Source of the DNA: Verrucomicrobiales bacterium
Lineage (GTDB): Bacteria; Verrucomicrobiota; Verrucomicrobiia; Verrucomicrobiales; DEV007
NCBI GenBank assembly: GCA_029233965.1
Contig: JARGOP010000002.1
Span: forward strand, 1-64,000
Direction of reading: 5' to 3'
DNA: 64,000 bases
In this document: in pieces, positions 16,219-25,335 of the stretch
Numbering within the stretch: the first letter of the stretch is position 1
How the letters are laid out: each line of letters opens with the position of its first letter
Notes under the pieces: generated by a model
Told to the model about the DNA's origin: nothing
Database searches by the model: none
The model's input: only the letters and a program-made list of their open reading frames with translations
Made by a program: the position numbers and the translations under genes

Positions 16219-18246
16219 TCAGGCTTCGCGTCGGATTCCGAGCTTCGCGGCGAGAGCGGAGAAGAGCAGCATGAGGATGACCGCGAGCGGGGGGAGTGCT
16301 CCACCGCCCCCTCCCCCGCCACCACTGGTGATGCGTGGAGCGTTGCCGGGCGTGAAGGGCTTCGCCGTATCGACGCGATAGTTTGTGGGATGCGGGGCGC
16401 TTGCCCGGGTTTGCTGAGCGAGTCGCTCGGTGGCGACCCGGTCGCGATTGTTTCGGGCAATGCCGTGGTGCTCAAAGCGTTCATCGGCGAGCACGAGCAT
16501 CGAGGTTTCGTCGGTGACGAGCTGATACTGCAATCCGAGATCGCGGATCGCGTCATCCGATTCGATGCCCGGGATCTCGCCGCGATTGGCGCGCAGCTCG
16601 ATCTGCTCGATTTGGTCGAGGGCCCAGAGTCGTTCGAGTTCAGGATTGTCGGTGTCGAGGTCAGGGAAGGTGAAGGAGGTCCGGTAGGTTTTGTCCTCTC
16701 CAGTGAGACGTGCCCTGAGCGTGAGCTCGGCTTCGCCTCCTTTTTCATACTGACCGAAAAGAACGAGCTGTTCCCCGCGATAGATCTTCCCGGGGAGGTC
16801 GCCGGTGACATGGAAAGTCTTCACCCCTTTGATGCGGAATTCGGCGTCATGGAGCGATTCGTGCAGGATCCTGCTCTTGGCCTGGAGGATTTGGCCCATA
16901 ATGTCGTCCGAGTTTGAAACGCCGGCGTAGAAGCCGCCGCTGCCGTCGCAGATCGTGCGCATGAGCGGCCAGTTTGCGCTGTTGCCGAGAAGGAATCCGA
17001 AGATCCTGACGTCGTGTGTTTTCGTGAGTTCGTGGAATTTGACCGGATCGACGATGCCCTGATTGGTGACGCCGTCGGTGACGAGGACAACACTCGTGGC
17101 ACGGTCATCGTCGAGGTCGTTCATCGCCATGCTGAGGCCTTCGTAGATGTTGGTGCCTCCGCTCGTCCCCAATTTCTGAATGTTTGTCAGGGTCTTTTCA
17201 ACGTTCTCCGGGGTGGCCGTGATCCAGCCGCGGGTGAGGTCGTTGGCCCGGTCCGAGAACGTGATGACGCGGAAGCGATCCTGTGGCGACATCTCTCCGA
17301 TGACGCGGGCGACTCCGTCGGTGAGGGTGTGTAGTTTGGACGACATGCTGCCGGAGGTGTCGAGGACGTAGACATAGTCCGCGCCGTTTGTGATCGGTTT
17401 CAGATCGATGCCGGGAGTGACGACCATCATGAAAGTGCCGTTCCCTTTTTCGTCATCGCGGAAGGGAATGACTTCGACGCGGCCGGGGAGATCCTGCGCG
17501 AGGCGGTAGTAGACAACGAGGTCGCGATTGAGAGCCTGGCCGGGTTTTTCGAGAAGGATCCGGTAGTGGCCCTCGTCGAGTTTTTCGGTCGTGGTTTCGT
17601 TTTCGAATCCGGGGAGGCGAACCTGCTCAACCGGCCAGGCCGATTTCAGGATGACCTCGGCGGAGAAGTTGCCTTCGACAACGTCGTTGACCGGATTCCA
17701 GAAGCTGGCGGCGGCCACGTCGTCGGTGCCACCCTCTTCGAGCGGGTAGAGATAGCGACCGATCCCCGTGTCGATCGGGACGGGCTGGTAGTAGACGATC
17801 CGAATGCGGGTTTCGTCGTTGGCTTTGACGGGATGGACCTTGAACTCGAAGGCCTGAATCCCCTCTTTCGTGGCGAGACCGGTGTCGTTGCCGGCCTGCT
17901 TTTCGCTCTCGTAGATGGTCTTCGCCTTTTCCCGTTCGACGACTTCGCCGTGAATGTCGCGTTCGCCCATCGTGAGCGTGACTTCGGAAAGGCTCGCGCT
18001 CTGAGGCAACGGAAAACGGTAGACCGCCTCGAGATCGACGGAGTTGGGGTTGAAGAAAGTCTGCGTGACCTCCGTTTGCGCGAAGCCATTGTTGATCGTG
18101 ACTTTCACGTCATGATCGCGAATCGCGATCGGGGCGTGCGGGGAGTCCTTTGGAGTGAGCGTGCCGGCTGAGAAGCCTGCTGCCGTGCTCAAAAGAAGGC
18201 CCAGGGCCGCCGTAATTTTCGTGATGAAGCTAGGTAATGTTTTCAT
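16219..18246 (-). CDS. VIT and VWA domain protein with GlyGly-CTERM-like tail
   Basis: From the ATG at 18246 the product is 675 residues, starting with a signal peptide (MKTLPSFITKITAALGLLLS). A start 13 codons upstream is possible but would bury the signal. The VIT domain (about residues 30-160) has VTINNGFAQTEVTQTFFNP and YRFPLPQSASLSEVTL. The VWA domain has the MIDAS motif DTSGSMS, later TSGGTNIYEGL and VVLVTDGVTNQG. The end is ITSGGGGGGGGALPPL, a hydrophobic helix (AVILMLLFSALAA) and KLGIRREA, that is, a GlyGly-CTERM sorting tail. The adjacent rhombosortase is its likely processing enzyme. A role in metal-dependent adhesion or protein binding at the surface is inferred from VWA biology. 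Confidence 0.88.
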   Translation of the reverse strand: MKTLPSFITKITAALGLLLSTAAGFSAGTLTPKDSPHAPIAIRDHDVKVTINNGFAQTEVTQTFFNPNSVDLEAVYRFPLPQSASLSEVTLTMGERDIHGEVVEREKAKTIYESEKQAGNDTGLATKEGIQAFEFKVHPVKANDETRIRIVYYQPVPIDTGIGRYLYPLEEGGTDDVAAASFWNPVNDVVEGNFSAEVILKSAWPVEQVRLPGFENETTTEKLDEGHYRILLEKPGQALNRDLVVYYRLAQDLPGRVEVIPFRDDEKGNGTFMMVVTPGIDLKPITNGADYVYVLDTSGSMSSKLHTLTDGVARVIGEMSPQDRFRVITFSDRANDLTRGWITATPENVEKTLTNIQKLGTSGGTNIYEGLSMAMNDLDDDRATSVVLVTDGVTNQGIVDPVKFHELTKTHDVRIFGFLLGNSANWPLMRTICDGSGGFYAGVSNSDDIMGQILQAKSRILHESLHDAEFRIKGVKTFHVTGDLPGKIYRGEQLVLFGQYEKGGEAELTLRARLTGEDKTYRTSFTFPDLDTDNPELERLWALDQIEQIELRANRGEIPGIESDDAIRDLGLQYQLVTDETSMLVLADERFEHHGIARNNRDRVATERLAQQTRASAPHPTNYRVDTAKPFTPGNAPRITSGGGGGGGGALPPLAVILMLLFSALAAKLGIRREA

Positions 18247-18260
18247 AACGATGAAAACAT
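18237..18260 (-). promoter_or_regulatory. Perfect 10-bp dyad over the VIT/VWA start codon
   Basis: ATGTTTTCAT and ATGAAAACAT flank a 4-nt centre. On the transcript the second arm begins with the AUG of the VIT/VWA gene, so the start codon would be paired in a hairpin. It could control translation or be a DNA operator. Confidence 0.5.
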
Positions 18261-18270
18261 GATCGCCTTT

Positions 18271-18325
18271 CAAACATCGAACCAATCGAAATGGAAATTA
18301 CAAACATCGAGTAAATCAATGTTTG
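18271..18325. repeat. CAAACATCGA direct repeat plus inverted copy
   Basis: CAAACATCGA occurs at 18271-18280 and 18301-18310, exactly 30 bp apart. An inverted copy of its core (ATGTTTG) lies at 18319-18325. All are upstream of the VIT/VWA gene and just past the stop of the 537-residue gene. The spacing of about three helical turns fits a protein-binding site, but the protein is unknown. Confidence 0.4.
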
Positions 18326-18347
18326 AAGACCAATCCAACGGCGGCTT

Positions 18348-19961
18348 TTATTCTCCTTCGGCTTCCGGAGGAGGTGGAAGGAGATGGACCTTTTTTCCAA
18401 ACCTGGTGGTCGTCTCCTCGACTGCTACCAGTCCATTGTCTGCCGAAACGAATGAAAAATGATGAACGCGGCCTTTGAAGGGCGGCAGTTCCTCGTTTGC
18501 CATCGTTTTTTCCGCATTACCGAAAACCACCGGCGTGCCTTGAACGATTTCGAGGCCACCTTCGGGAACTTCGTCTTCGATTCGTGCGCGTCCTACCGTT
18601 GTTTCCCGTCGCCCGTCAGTTCGAAGAATGATCATAAGGTTGGTCAGCACCCCAGGTTCCACTTTTCCGATTACTGATGTTGTGGCGGCTTTCTCCCGTG
18701 GAGCCCAATCCATCAGCAACTCACCCTCTTTCAAATACACCGAGAAACCGCCAAGATTATCATATCGACAGTGGATGAGGTGCGAGGTGGTTTCCTCAGT
18801 CTCGAATTGCATCCGAATTTGCATGAAGAGTTTTCTCAGATCCGCTGAACCCACCGAGACCTGTCCCCCGGTTCCATCAAAAACAAAGCTCTCTGCCTCT
18901 TTCGCTACTCCTCCGGACATGGTGATGGTCTCTTTATCCTCTCTCCCTCCGATCAGGAAGACTCTGTCCGGCAGCTCTTCGACAAGCAAAAAATCCCGAT
19001 CCTCCTGTGCAGGAAGCGTTGCAACCGTTGCTGATCCGCTGATGACCGGTCCGCTCATTTTGTCTGCCGGCTCTTTTGGTTTGGTCATCTCACTCTCAGC
19101 TTCGCCAAGCGCCTTGATCTCTCCATCGGCGAGGGTCGCGAGTTGTTCCGGTGCTCCTTCCCAGAGTTTCCCCTTTCCATACAGATCACGATAGAGTTTC
19201 ACCTGGGCCTGAAGTTCGGCGGTTTTTTCAGGGTCTCCCAGTTCGAAGACGAGTTGCGAAGATCGGCGCAGGGCTTCCCGCGTGAGCAGGATTGAGCCTC
19301 CGAAATTGAGGACATAGGCGCCGGCATACTCGGTGACGGCCTCGTCGCTTTTGCCAAGGCCTTCGAGGGCTCGTGCTTTCAGGAAGTAGGTTTCAGCGGT
19401 TGGCGCCTCGACCGTTTCGAGTGCAGTGATCGCGCCTTCCCAGTTTTCGTCGGCGATTGCAGTCCAGGCAGCAGTTTCGGGTTCGACTCGTTTCAATTCC
19501 GGCGGGAGGTGAAAGAACTCCTCCCGAACAATCTTTGCCTGGGCGGCGACTTTCGAAGCGTCGAGCTGGAGCCGATAGCACTGGAGCATGCGCTCTTTCG
19601 CGAGGGAGACAAAGTTTCCGGGAAAGGGAAAGTAGTTACTGACCGGATCCGCAATCACTTCGCCGTAGAGTTTCAGCGCTTCCTCGAGACGACCGGACTC
19701 GCGGGCGTCTTCCGCCTTTCGCCAGGTCTCCGTGGTCGGGAAGGTAACGGAGTCGACTTCGCTCCTCAGGGTGGAATTCACCTCACTCGCAGAGGAGCTC
19801 TGTTTCCAGAGGAGCCTCGCCCGGTCAACGCCCTCCAGTTCGATGGTTGTGGTCTTGCCGTCTTTGAAGTAAATAGTCGCGAGGTCCGCTCTCACCATCG
19901 AGGACGGGGCGGCGGCGATCACCACGAGAATGGGAAAGAAGAATGGGATACGGCAGCTCAT
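18348..19961 (-). CDS. Exported TPR protein with LamG-like C-terminal domain
   Basis: The 537-residue product has a signal peptide (MSCRIPFFFPILVVIAAAPS), then a short domain beginning ATIYFKDGKTTTIELEGVD, which is seen at the start of many PVC exported proteins. A TPR-like helical part follows (about residues 80-260, for example EDARESGRLEEALKLYGEV). A beta-rich domain from about residue 335 has SFVFDGTGGQVSVG and GRVHHFSFVS, resembling a LamG/concanavalin-like fold. The gene overlaps the 966-residue TPR gene by 4 bp and is last in the ExbBD-VWA operon. Function is unknown; a periplasmic partner of that complex is likely from the coupling. Confidence 0.75.
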   Translation of the reverse strand: MSCRIPFFFPILVVIAAAPSSMVRADLATIYFKDGKTTTIELEGVDRARLLWKQSSSASEVNSTLRSEVDSVTFPTTETWRKAEDARESGRLEEALKLYGEVIADPVSNYFPFPGNFVSLAKERMLQCYRLQLDASKVAAQAKIVREEFFHLPPELKRVEPETAAWTAIADENWEGAITALETVEAPTAETYFLKARALEGLGKSDEAVTEYAGAYVLNFGGSILLTREALRRSSQLVFELGDPEKTAELQAQVKLYRDLYGKGKLWEGAPEQLATLADGEIKALGEAESEMTKPKEPADKMSGPVISGSATVATLPAQEDRDFLLVEELPDRVFLIGGREDKETITMSGGVAKEAESFVFDGTGGQVSVGSADLRKLFMQIRMQFETEETTSHLIHCRYDNLGGFSVYLKEGELLMDWAPREKAATTSVIGKVEPGVLTNLMIILRTDGRRETTVGRARIEDEVPEGGLEIVQGTPVVFGNAEKTMANEELPPFKGRVHHFSFVSADNGLVAVEETTTRFGKKVHLLPPPPEAEGE

Positions 19962-22858
19962 TTCGCGTTCTCCTGTGATTTTACTTTCGCCGCATACTCG
20001 ACCCGCCAGGTGCCGAAAACTTCTTTGGCCTTTTCGACGCCGGGATGATCAAGGTGGCCCATTCGCTTGAGCATGTCCTGCAGGATCTGAAGGGCTTTGA
20101 GATCTTCTCCGCTGCCCTTGGTGATCGCAGCCGTTCTCAGGTAGGCACGCGTCGACCAGTCGAGATGCCCCGGAAAATTGGCGTAGACACTCACATAGAT
20201 TTTCAGGGCGTCCGCGAGGTTACCCTGTTGCTCGTAGCAGGAGGCGAGACTGTAATTCGCTTCGGGACGGCTCAGGCTCCAGCTTCGGTTCTCGAGATAC
20301 TTTTCCCAGTGAGGTATCGCCTCCTCGTATTTCTTCTCCTGCATGCGAATGCGGGCCATGCCGAGGACGGCTTTTTCCCGGAGTTCCTCGTTCGGAATTG
20401 CGGAAACAACTTCGGCGAATTTTTGCATGGCCTCTTCCCGAACCGCGGGATCGTCTGATTGGGCCTGAATTTGGGCGACATCGACGAGGCAGTAATCGTA
20501 GTTGGGCGTGCCGGGGCGGTTCTCGAGGATGTATTCGTAAAGCCCCCTGGCCTCTTCGGGGCGCTTGCGGACTTCAGTGATCCAGCGAGCCAGTCGCACC
20601 GCCGGGTAGTTGCTGTGTTCTTCAGATTTGAACCCGGCTTCGAGCTGGTAGTAGATCTTGTTCACAGTGTCCGCGTCCGCTTCAGCTTGCTCCATCGAGT
20701 CGGCGAGCGCGATCATGGCCCACCCCCGGAGCGCGGGTGTCGTTCCGCGCTCGAACTGAATTTCGCGAAGCTGCTCCTGGAGAAAGTCGTTTTCATAATT
20801 CGACTCCAGAAAATCGACGTAGCTACCGAACATCTCGCTTAACGTCGCCGATTCAGGATCGGTTCTATTTTCCCAGACGCGGTCACGCAGGAGTTGCCGT
20901 CCTTCGTCGGCGCGTCCCTGTTCCACCAGCATGGGGAGAGCGGCGACGAGGAAATCATTGCGATAGTCGGAGTCAGCGTAGTCGTCCTGAAATTGCTGAT
21001 AGTGCTGCGCCGCAGCGTCCCATTGTTCATTGTCGACCGCAAGCATCAGGAGCTGCCAGAGCGAATAGGCGGTGGTGTCGGATTGTTGGAAGCGGATTCC
21101 TCCGTCGCGGCCGTTGGTATAACAGAACTCGATTTCCTCCATCGGAGCCTCGAGGGTGCTGGCGATATCTCCTTTTAAGTTCCAGGCCGGTGGAGCGGTT
21201 TCGTGATTCGGGAATTCCTCGTGGATTCGATTCACTTTCGCGACAGCGTCTTCAAGGCGGTCGATCATGAATTCACTGAGGGCGGCCTGATAAAGCACCG
21301 GAGGAGTCAGCGGCGATTTCGGGTAGGTGGAAAGAAACTCGCTGAAGACTCCGGCGGCTTCCTCCCATTTGCGCAGTTGTACTTTGGTCAGGCCGAGGAA
21401 GAAGTGAACCATTTCCCGCCGTTCCCCTTCGGTGTAGGTCTGGAAGTAGGCCGAAAGTTCCGTTTCCGCGGTTTCCATTTCGCCGAGGTGAAACGCTGAG
21501 GCGCCGTAGACAAAATCGGGAACGTCCCGGATCGCCTCTCCGGCCGTCATGTCCTGCCTCACTTCCCCCGAAACACGGAAGGCTTCGTCGTATTCCTCAC
21601 GGAGGAAAAGCAGTTCGACAAGGACGCGGGCAACCGCGGGTTTCAGATCATGTTCAGGGAACTCGTCGAGGAACTGTTTACCGTATTGATAGGCTTCCTT
21701 CCATTTTTCGATCTGCGCGGCGGAAACCACGGCATTGTGCAGGAAGACCGGGCGCTCCGGGTGACTTTTCCCGGCCTGGTCAGAGAGTTGGGAAAAGGCG
21801 ACATAACTGCCCGGAAAGTTTTGCAGCATGAAGTGGGAGGAACCGACTCCGTTGAGCGTCTGAATGTATCCCTGCTCGAGGTCATTGAGCTGCTTGCTCA
21901 GTTCGTTCAGCACTTCGGCCTTCTTGGCTCCCAACTCCTCCGGGACGGGGCGGTTTTTGAGCGATTCGAATCGTTGCTCGTATTCGGGAAGAAGGAGGCG
22001 GGGATTCACAATCCGCTCATACCAGGCGAGGGCGCGCACCGGATCCTGCTTTTGAAGGGCTAGTTGGGCGAGGTATTGGAAGCGATCATTGCGGTCATAT
22101 CGTTCGATGAAGGGATCGTTATCCACCACCTCGCTGTAGGTCTGGAGAAATTCGAGGACTTCGGGAAACTCAACCTCAGGGGTCCAGTCCTCGGCGATGA
22201 TCATGTAGATCGTTTCGCGGAGTCCGTCGCTCAGATTGGTGTTTCCCAGTGGACGCGACATGAACTCGTAGCCCTTCTTAAGGTCGCCCGCTTTCAGGTA
22301 GCAGCGGCCAAGGTTTACGCCGACATGGATGAGATTCACTTTTGAGTCGTCTTTTCCCACGACGAGGACTTTTTCAAAGAGGTCTTTCGCGGCCACGTAC
22401 TGCTCAGTTTTCATTTCCGCATTCGCCCACTGGACGAGAGCAGCGTTGCGGAAAAGGTTGGGCAGCAGCCCTTTAATTTCGTCATCAGTTCCCGTTGAGA
22501 GGATCTCGTTGGAGTAGGTCTCATAACAGGTCTTGAAGGCTTCGATCGATTCCTTCGCCTGATCGTTGCCTAGAAGGGCGAGTCCTTTGAGAAAGTAGAA
22601 GTGGCCGAAAACGGGCCCGAAACGTTTCATGGCACCATTGCCGTGTTCGGCGATGACCCCATTGGTCAGTTTCAGTGCTTCCCCCCAGTTCCGGAGTTGA
22701 ATCGCGCTGACCGATTTGTTGTAGGCAATGACAGGGTCGGTGAGGTCTTCTTCCTGAGTTTGGCCCGGGGTTCCCCCGTGAAGCAGGCATGAAAGGACGA
22801 GCGCGGCCTGACACAGTACGCTGGAATTTGATCGGATAAACTGTCGGAGCTGGCTCAA
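19958..22858 (-). CDS. Large exported TPR protein of the ExbBD-VWA operon
   Basis: The 966-residue product has a signal peptide ending near GGTPGQTQ. TPR repeats run through nearly the whole chain, for example AYQYGKQFLDEFPEHDLKPA, EAAGVFSEFLSTYPKSPLTP, AIPHWEKYLENRSW and ADALKIYVSVYANFPG. The spacing resembles the YbgF/BamD-type periplasmic TPR solenoids that accompany Tol and Bam systems. It starts 8 bp after the VWA gene and its stop overlaps the next gene (ATGA). A role as periplasmic scaffold for the ExbB/ExbD motor is inference from context. Confidence 0.8.
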   Translation of the reverse strand: MSQLRQFIRSNSSVLCQAALVLSCLLHGGTPGQTQEEDLTDPVIAYNKSVSAIQLRNWGEALKLTNGVIAEHGNGAMKRFGPVFGHFYFLKGLALLGNDQAKESIEAFKTCYETYSNEILSTGTDDEIKGLLPNLFRNAALVQWANAEMKTEQYVAAKDLFEKVLVVGKDDSKVNLIHVGVNLGRCYLKAGDLKKGYEFMSRPLGNTNLSDGLRETIYMIIAEDWTPEVEFPEVLEFLQTYSEVVDNDPFIERYDRNDRFQYLAQLALQKQDPVRALAWYERIVNPRLLLPEYEQRFESLKNRPVPEELGAKKAEVLNELSKQLNDLEQGYIQTLNGVGSSHFMLQNFPGSYVAFSQLSDQAGKSHPERPVFLHNAVVSAAQIEKWKEAYQYGKQFLDEFPEHDLKPAVARVLVELLFLREEYDEAFRVSGEVRQDMTAGEAIRDVPDFVYGASAFHLGEMETAETELSAYFQTYTEGERREMVHFFLGLTKVQLRKWEEAAGVFSEFLSTYPKSPLTPPVLYQAALSEFMIDRLEDAVAKVNRIHEEFPNHETAPPAWNLKGDIASTLEAPMEEIEFCYTNGRDGGIRFQQSDTTAYSLWQLLMLAVDNEQWDAAAQHYQQFQDDYADSDYRNDFLVAALPMLVEQGRADEGRQLLRDRVWENRTDPESATLSEMFGSYVDFLESNYENDFLQEQLREIQFERGTTPALRGWAMIALADSMEQAEADADTVNKIYYQLEAGFKSEEHSNYPAVRLARWITEVRKRPEEARGLYEYILENRPGTPNYDYCLVDVAQIQAQSDDPAVREEAMQKFAEVVSAIPNEELREKAVLGMARIRMQEKKYEEAIPHWEKYLENRSWSLSRPEANYSLASCYEQQGNLADALKIYVSVYANFPGHLDWSTRAYLRTAAITKGSGEDLKALQILQDMLKRMGHLDHPGVEKAKEVFGTWRVEYAAKVKSQENAK

Positions 22859-22866
22859 GGATTTCG

Positions 22867-24444
22867 TTAGATTCGTCCTTTGTATTTGTCGGGATTCCTG
22901 ATGTAGTCGAAGCCGTCGATAGGCTTGCCCTTTCTGTCGACAATGATGTAGGTGCCGCCTGTTTTCTTTGCGATTTCAGCGAACTCTTTGCTGCCTGCCG
23001 TGGTCTGCATCGCGACCATGTTGATGGGCGGTTTGCCGTATTTTTCGTTGGTCTTGAGAATCGGGGCAGGTTTGTTCCCCCCGGTTCCGTCGGCCATGAA
23101 AAAGATCACGTCCGGTGCCGGTTCCATGCGGTGGGCAATGTCGAGGGCGAGGCCCCAGTCGGTGCCACCAAAGAGCTTGTCTTTCTCGACGCGTTCCATC
23201 GTCGCCTTGACGTTTGCTGAGGTGGACTCGAGCCATTCTCCTTTTGGAAGCCGGCTGTCAGCACCGTCAAAATCGTAGTTTGAGAAGCCGCCAACCCTCT
23301 TGAAAAGATATTGGCCTCCTCCGCCTTTGGCGAGATTATGCGGCCCCTTGTTCTCGATCGACCAGCCTTTGGATGCATAGTATCCGCCGCCCGCAAAGAG
23401 CAGGACCTGGTATTGCACGCCCTTGAGACCCTTGAGAGCTTTCTCTAGCTCGTTATTTCTCAGTTCGACCTGGTTGGGCTTCATTGACCCGGAGTGGTCC
23501 AGCACGAACAGGAATCGTTTCCCCGTCGAGGTGCCCCCGAAGAAGGAAGCGCCGCTCCCGAGACCGTCTCCACTGCCTCCAAACCCACCTCCGCCAAAGT
23601 CGGCGTCCCCGATCCCGAGCGGTCCTTTGCTGGTTCGGGTCACATTCGGAAGAGAAATCTTAGCCATCGCGTTGGCCCGCATGAGTTGTGCGAGGGGCGC
23701 CGCCGCGGCGGAAGAGGCCGAGGTCTTTTTCGTTTGTTTAACAACATTCTTTTTCTGCATTTCCTGCTTCTTCGCAGGAGGCCCAATCACGGCGGCCACG
23801 ATTTCCGGTTCATCGCGATTGGGCGGAAGGATCACCACAATCGTCGCAATGATGGCAATGAGAAGGTGAACGCCGATCGCGACAAGAATCGCGGTGGCTT
23901 TTGCGCCGCGAGGTTTTCCGGAATTGGGTTTTGCAGTCCAGCTGTCCTCCCCGTCCCCCGCGGTTTCCCTGACGAGGTCCGGCGGGGGCGGTGCGATCGG
24001 CGGAATCGACAGCTCACTGGATTCAGTCGCCGTCTCTTCAGTCGGGCCGACTTCTCCGGAATGGACAGTAGCATCTGCTTCAGGACCGGTTAGAACGGGG
24101 GCGTTGGCGGAATTGAGCGCAAGGGCAACGGTGCGATGCTGTTCCGCCTTCTCAAGATCTCCTTTCTGAAGAAGAAGGTCGGCAAGGAGAGTGTGGCCGT
24201 AACCGCTTGCGGGGTTTGCGCGGAGATAGGCTTCAATGAGCGGGATGGATCCGAATCCCCCGAGCTCGACGAGACGGTGCAGATGGGCTTCGGTTTCCGG
24301 AGGACAGGGTGCTGCGTTGACCAGCTCAGCGGCGCCCCCAAGCGCGGCGCGCTCGAGCATTTTCTCGGCCACAAGAATGCGGAGAGACCAGTCCTGCGGG
24401 TGGGCTTCCAGTGCCTGTGTCAGGGAGGCTTCCAGTTCACTCAT
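22867..24444 (-). CDS. Membrane-anchored VWA protein with N-terminal TPR-like domain
   Basis: The 525-residue product has three parts. The N-terminus (about 1-110) is TPR-like (LTQALEAHPQDWSLRILVAE). One membrane helix lies near residues 190-210 (ILVAIGVHLLIAIIATIVVIL), followed by basic and Gln-rich linker sequence. The C-terminal VWA domain starts near residue 315 with FLFVLDHSGSMK, a complete DxSxS MIDAS motif. The helix is followed by a Pro- and Ala-rich stretch reminiscent of TonB-type proteins. It lies between exbD (6 bp) and the large TPR gene (8 bp). A TonB-like energy-coupled partner of ExbBD is plausible but not shown by the sequence. Confidence 0.8.
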   Translation of the reverse strand: MSELEASLTQALEAHPQDWSLRILVAEKMLERAALGGAAELVNAAPCPPETEAHLHRLVELGGFGSIPLIEAYLRANPASGYGHTLLADLLLQKGDLEKAEQHRTVALALNSANAPVLTGPEADATVHSGEVGPTEETATESSELSIPPIAPPPPDLVRETAGDGEDSWTAKPNSGKPRGAKATAILVAIGVHLLIAIIATIVVILPPNRDEPEIVAAVIGPPAKKQEMQKKNVVKQTKKTSASSAAAAPLAQLMRANAMAKISLPNVTRTSKGPLGIGDADFGGGGFGGSGDGLGSGASFFGGTSTGKRFLFVLDHSGSMKPNQVELRNNELEKALKGLKGVQYQVLLFAGGGYYASKGWSIENKGPHNLAKGGGGQYLFKRVGGFSNYDFDGADSRLPKGEWLESTSANVKATMERVEKDKLFGGTDWGLALDIAHRMEPAPDVIFFMADGTGGNKPAPILKTNEKYGKPPINMVAMQTTAGSKEFAEIAKKTGGTYIIVDRKGKPIDGFDYIRNPDKYKGRI

Positions 24445-24450
24445 AATACA

Positions 24451-24888
24451 TCAATTGGCTAGGCTCACATTCTTGATCTCTGCTTTGGCGCAGACGTTCA
24501 GGACATCGATAAAGCGCTGACCAACCGCTTCCTGATCGCAGTCGATGATGACCTGGGTTTCCGTGTTCGCGACGATGGCGGAGGCCGAGTAGCGGCTGAG
24601 GCGCTCCGTCAGGTTCGGCAAATCCCGGTCATTGGGATCCGAATCGGAGACCTCTTCATTGACCATGATGACCCCGGCAGCGTCAATTTTCACCAGCATC
24701 TGGTCGATCTTCACCTCGCGACTGTCCTCTTTCGTCACCCCGGGAAGAACGAGACTGAGATCGGCTTCCGATTTCTGGAGGGTCGTGGTGACGAGGAAGT
24801 AGATGAGAAGCAGGAAAGCGACATCGATGAGCGGACTGATGTCGAGTTCGGGTTCCTGCTCGTTGCTGAATGGATTGCTGTCCGCCAT
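24451..24888 (-). CDS. exbD: ExbD/TolR-type protein (second copy)
   Basis: The 145-residue protein has a short cytoplasmic N-terminus and one membrane helix, DISPLIDVAFLLLIYFLVTT, whose Asp (residue 25) is the proton-carrying residue of ExbD/TolR/MotB-type stators. A periplasmic domain follows. It starts 1 bp after the stop of the other exbD and probably forms a mixed complex with it and ExbB. Confidence 0.92.
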   Translation of the reverse strand: MADSNPFSNEQEPELDISPLIDVAFLLLIYFLVTTTLQKSEADLSLVLPGVTKEDSREVKIDQMLVKIDAAGVIMVNEEVSDSDPNDRDLPNLTERLSRYSASAIVANTETQVIIDCDQEAVGQRFIDVLNVCAKAEIKNVSLAN

Positions 24889-24889
24889 A

Positions 24890-25312
24890 TCAATTCGAGG
24901 TTTGGTAGGTGGAGAAAATCACCGTGGGGACTCCCGCCTCGGCGGAGGCCCGGCTCACCGTTTGAATGTGCTTGTAGGGCACGGCTTTGTGAGCTCGTAG
25001 ATGGAGGCGCGTGTTCGGGTTCGTGGCCCGCGCCGTCGAGATGCGCTGCCGGAGATCCGGGATACTGAGGGTGTTGCCTTCGACGTCTTTGACGGTGCCA
25101 TCGACGTAGACATTAATGACGATGCGACCCTCCACCAGCGTCGGAACTTTGGAGTCACTCGCCACCGGTATAATAATGTTAGGGTCTTTTGGAAAGGTGA
25201 TAATGTTCGCCGCGACCATGAAGAAAATGAGAAGGAGAAAGACAAGGTCGATCATGGGCGAGAGATCCGCCTTGAGCCCCGGCCCACCAAATAGATCGTT
25301 TTCCTTTGCCAT
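24890..25312 (-). CDS. exbD: ExbD/TolR-type protein (first copy)
   Basis: From the ATG at 25312 (MAKENDLFGGPGLKADLSPM) the product is 140 residues. The membrane helix MIDLVFLLLIFFMVAANI holds the conserved Asp. The periplasmic part has GRIVINVYVDGTV and RLHLRAHKAVPY, as in ExbD/TolR. An upstream in-frame ATG would run into the exbB gene and add Arg- and Pro-rich sequence, so it is rejected. The gene lies 23 bp after exbB. Paired, non-identical ExbD copies are common in PVC and Bacteroidota operons. Confidence 0.93.
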   Translation of the reverse strand: MAKENDLFGGPGLKADLSPMIDLVFLLLIFFMVAANIITFPKDPNIIIPVASDSKVPTLVEGRIVINVYVDGTVKDVEGNTLSIPDLRQRISTARATNPNTRLHLRAHKAVPYKHIQTVSRASAEAGVPTVIFSTYQTSN

Positions 25313-25335
25313 TTCCCTGTTTCCGTTTTCGCGGC

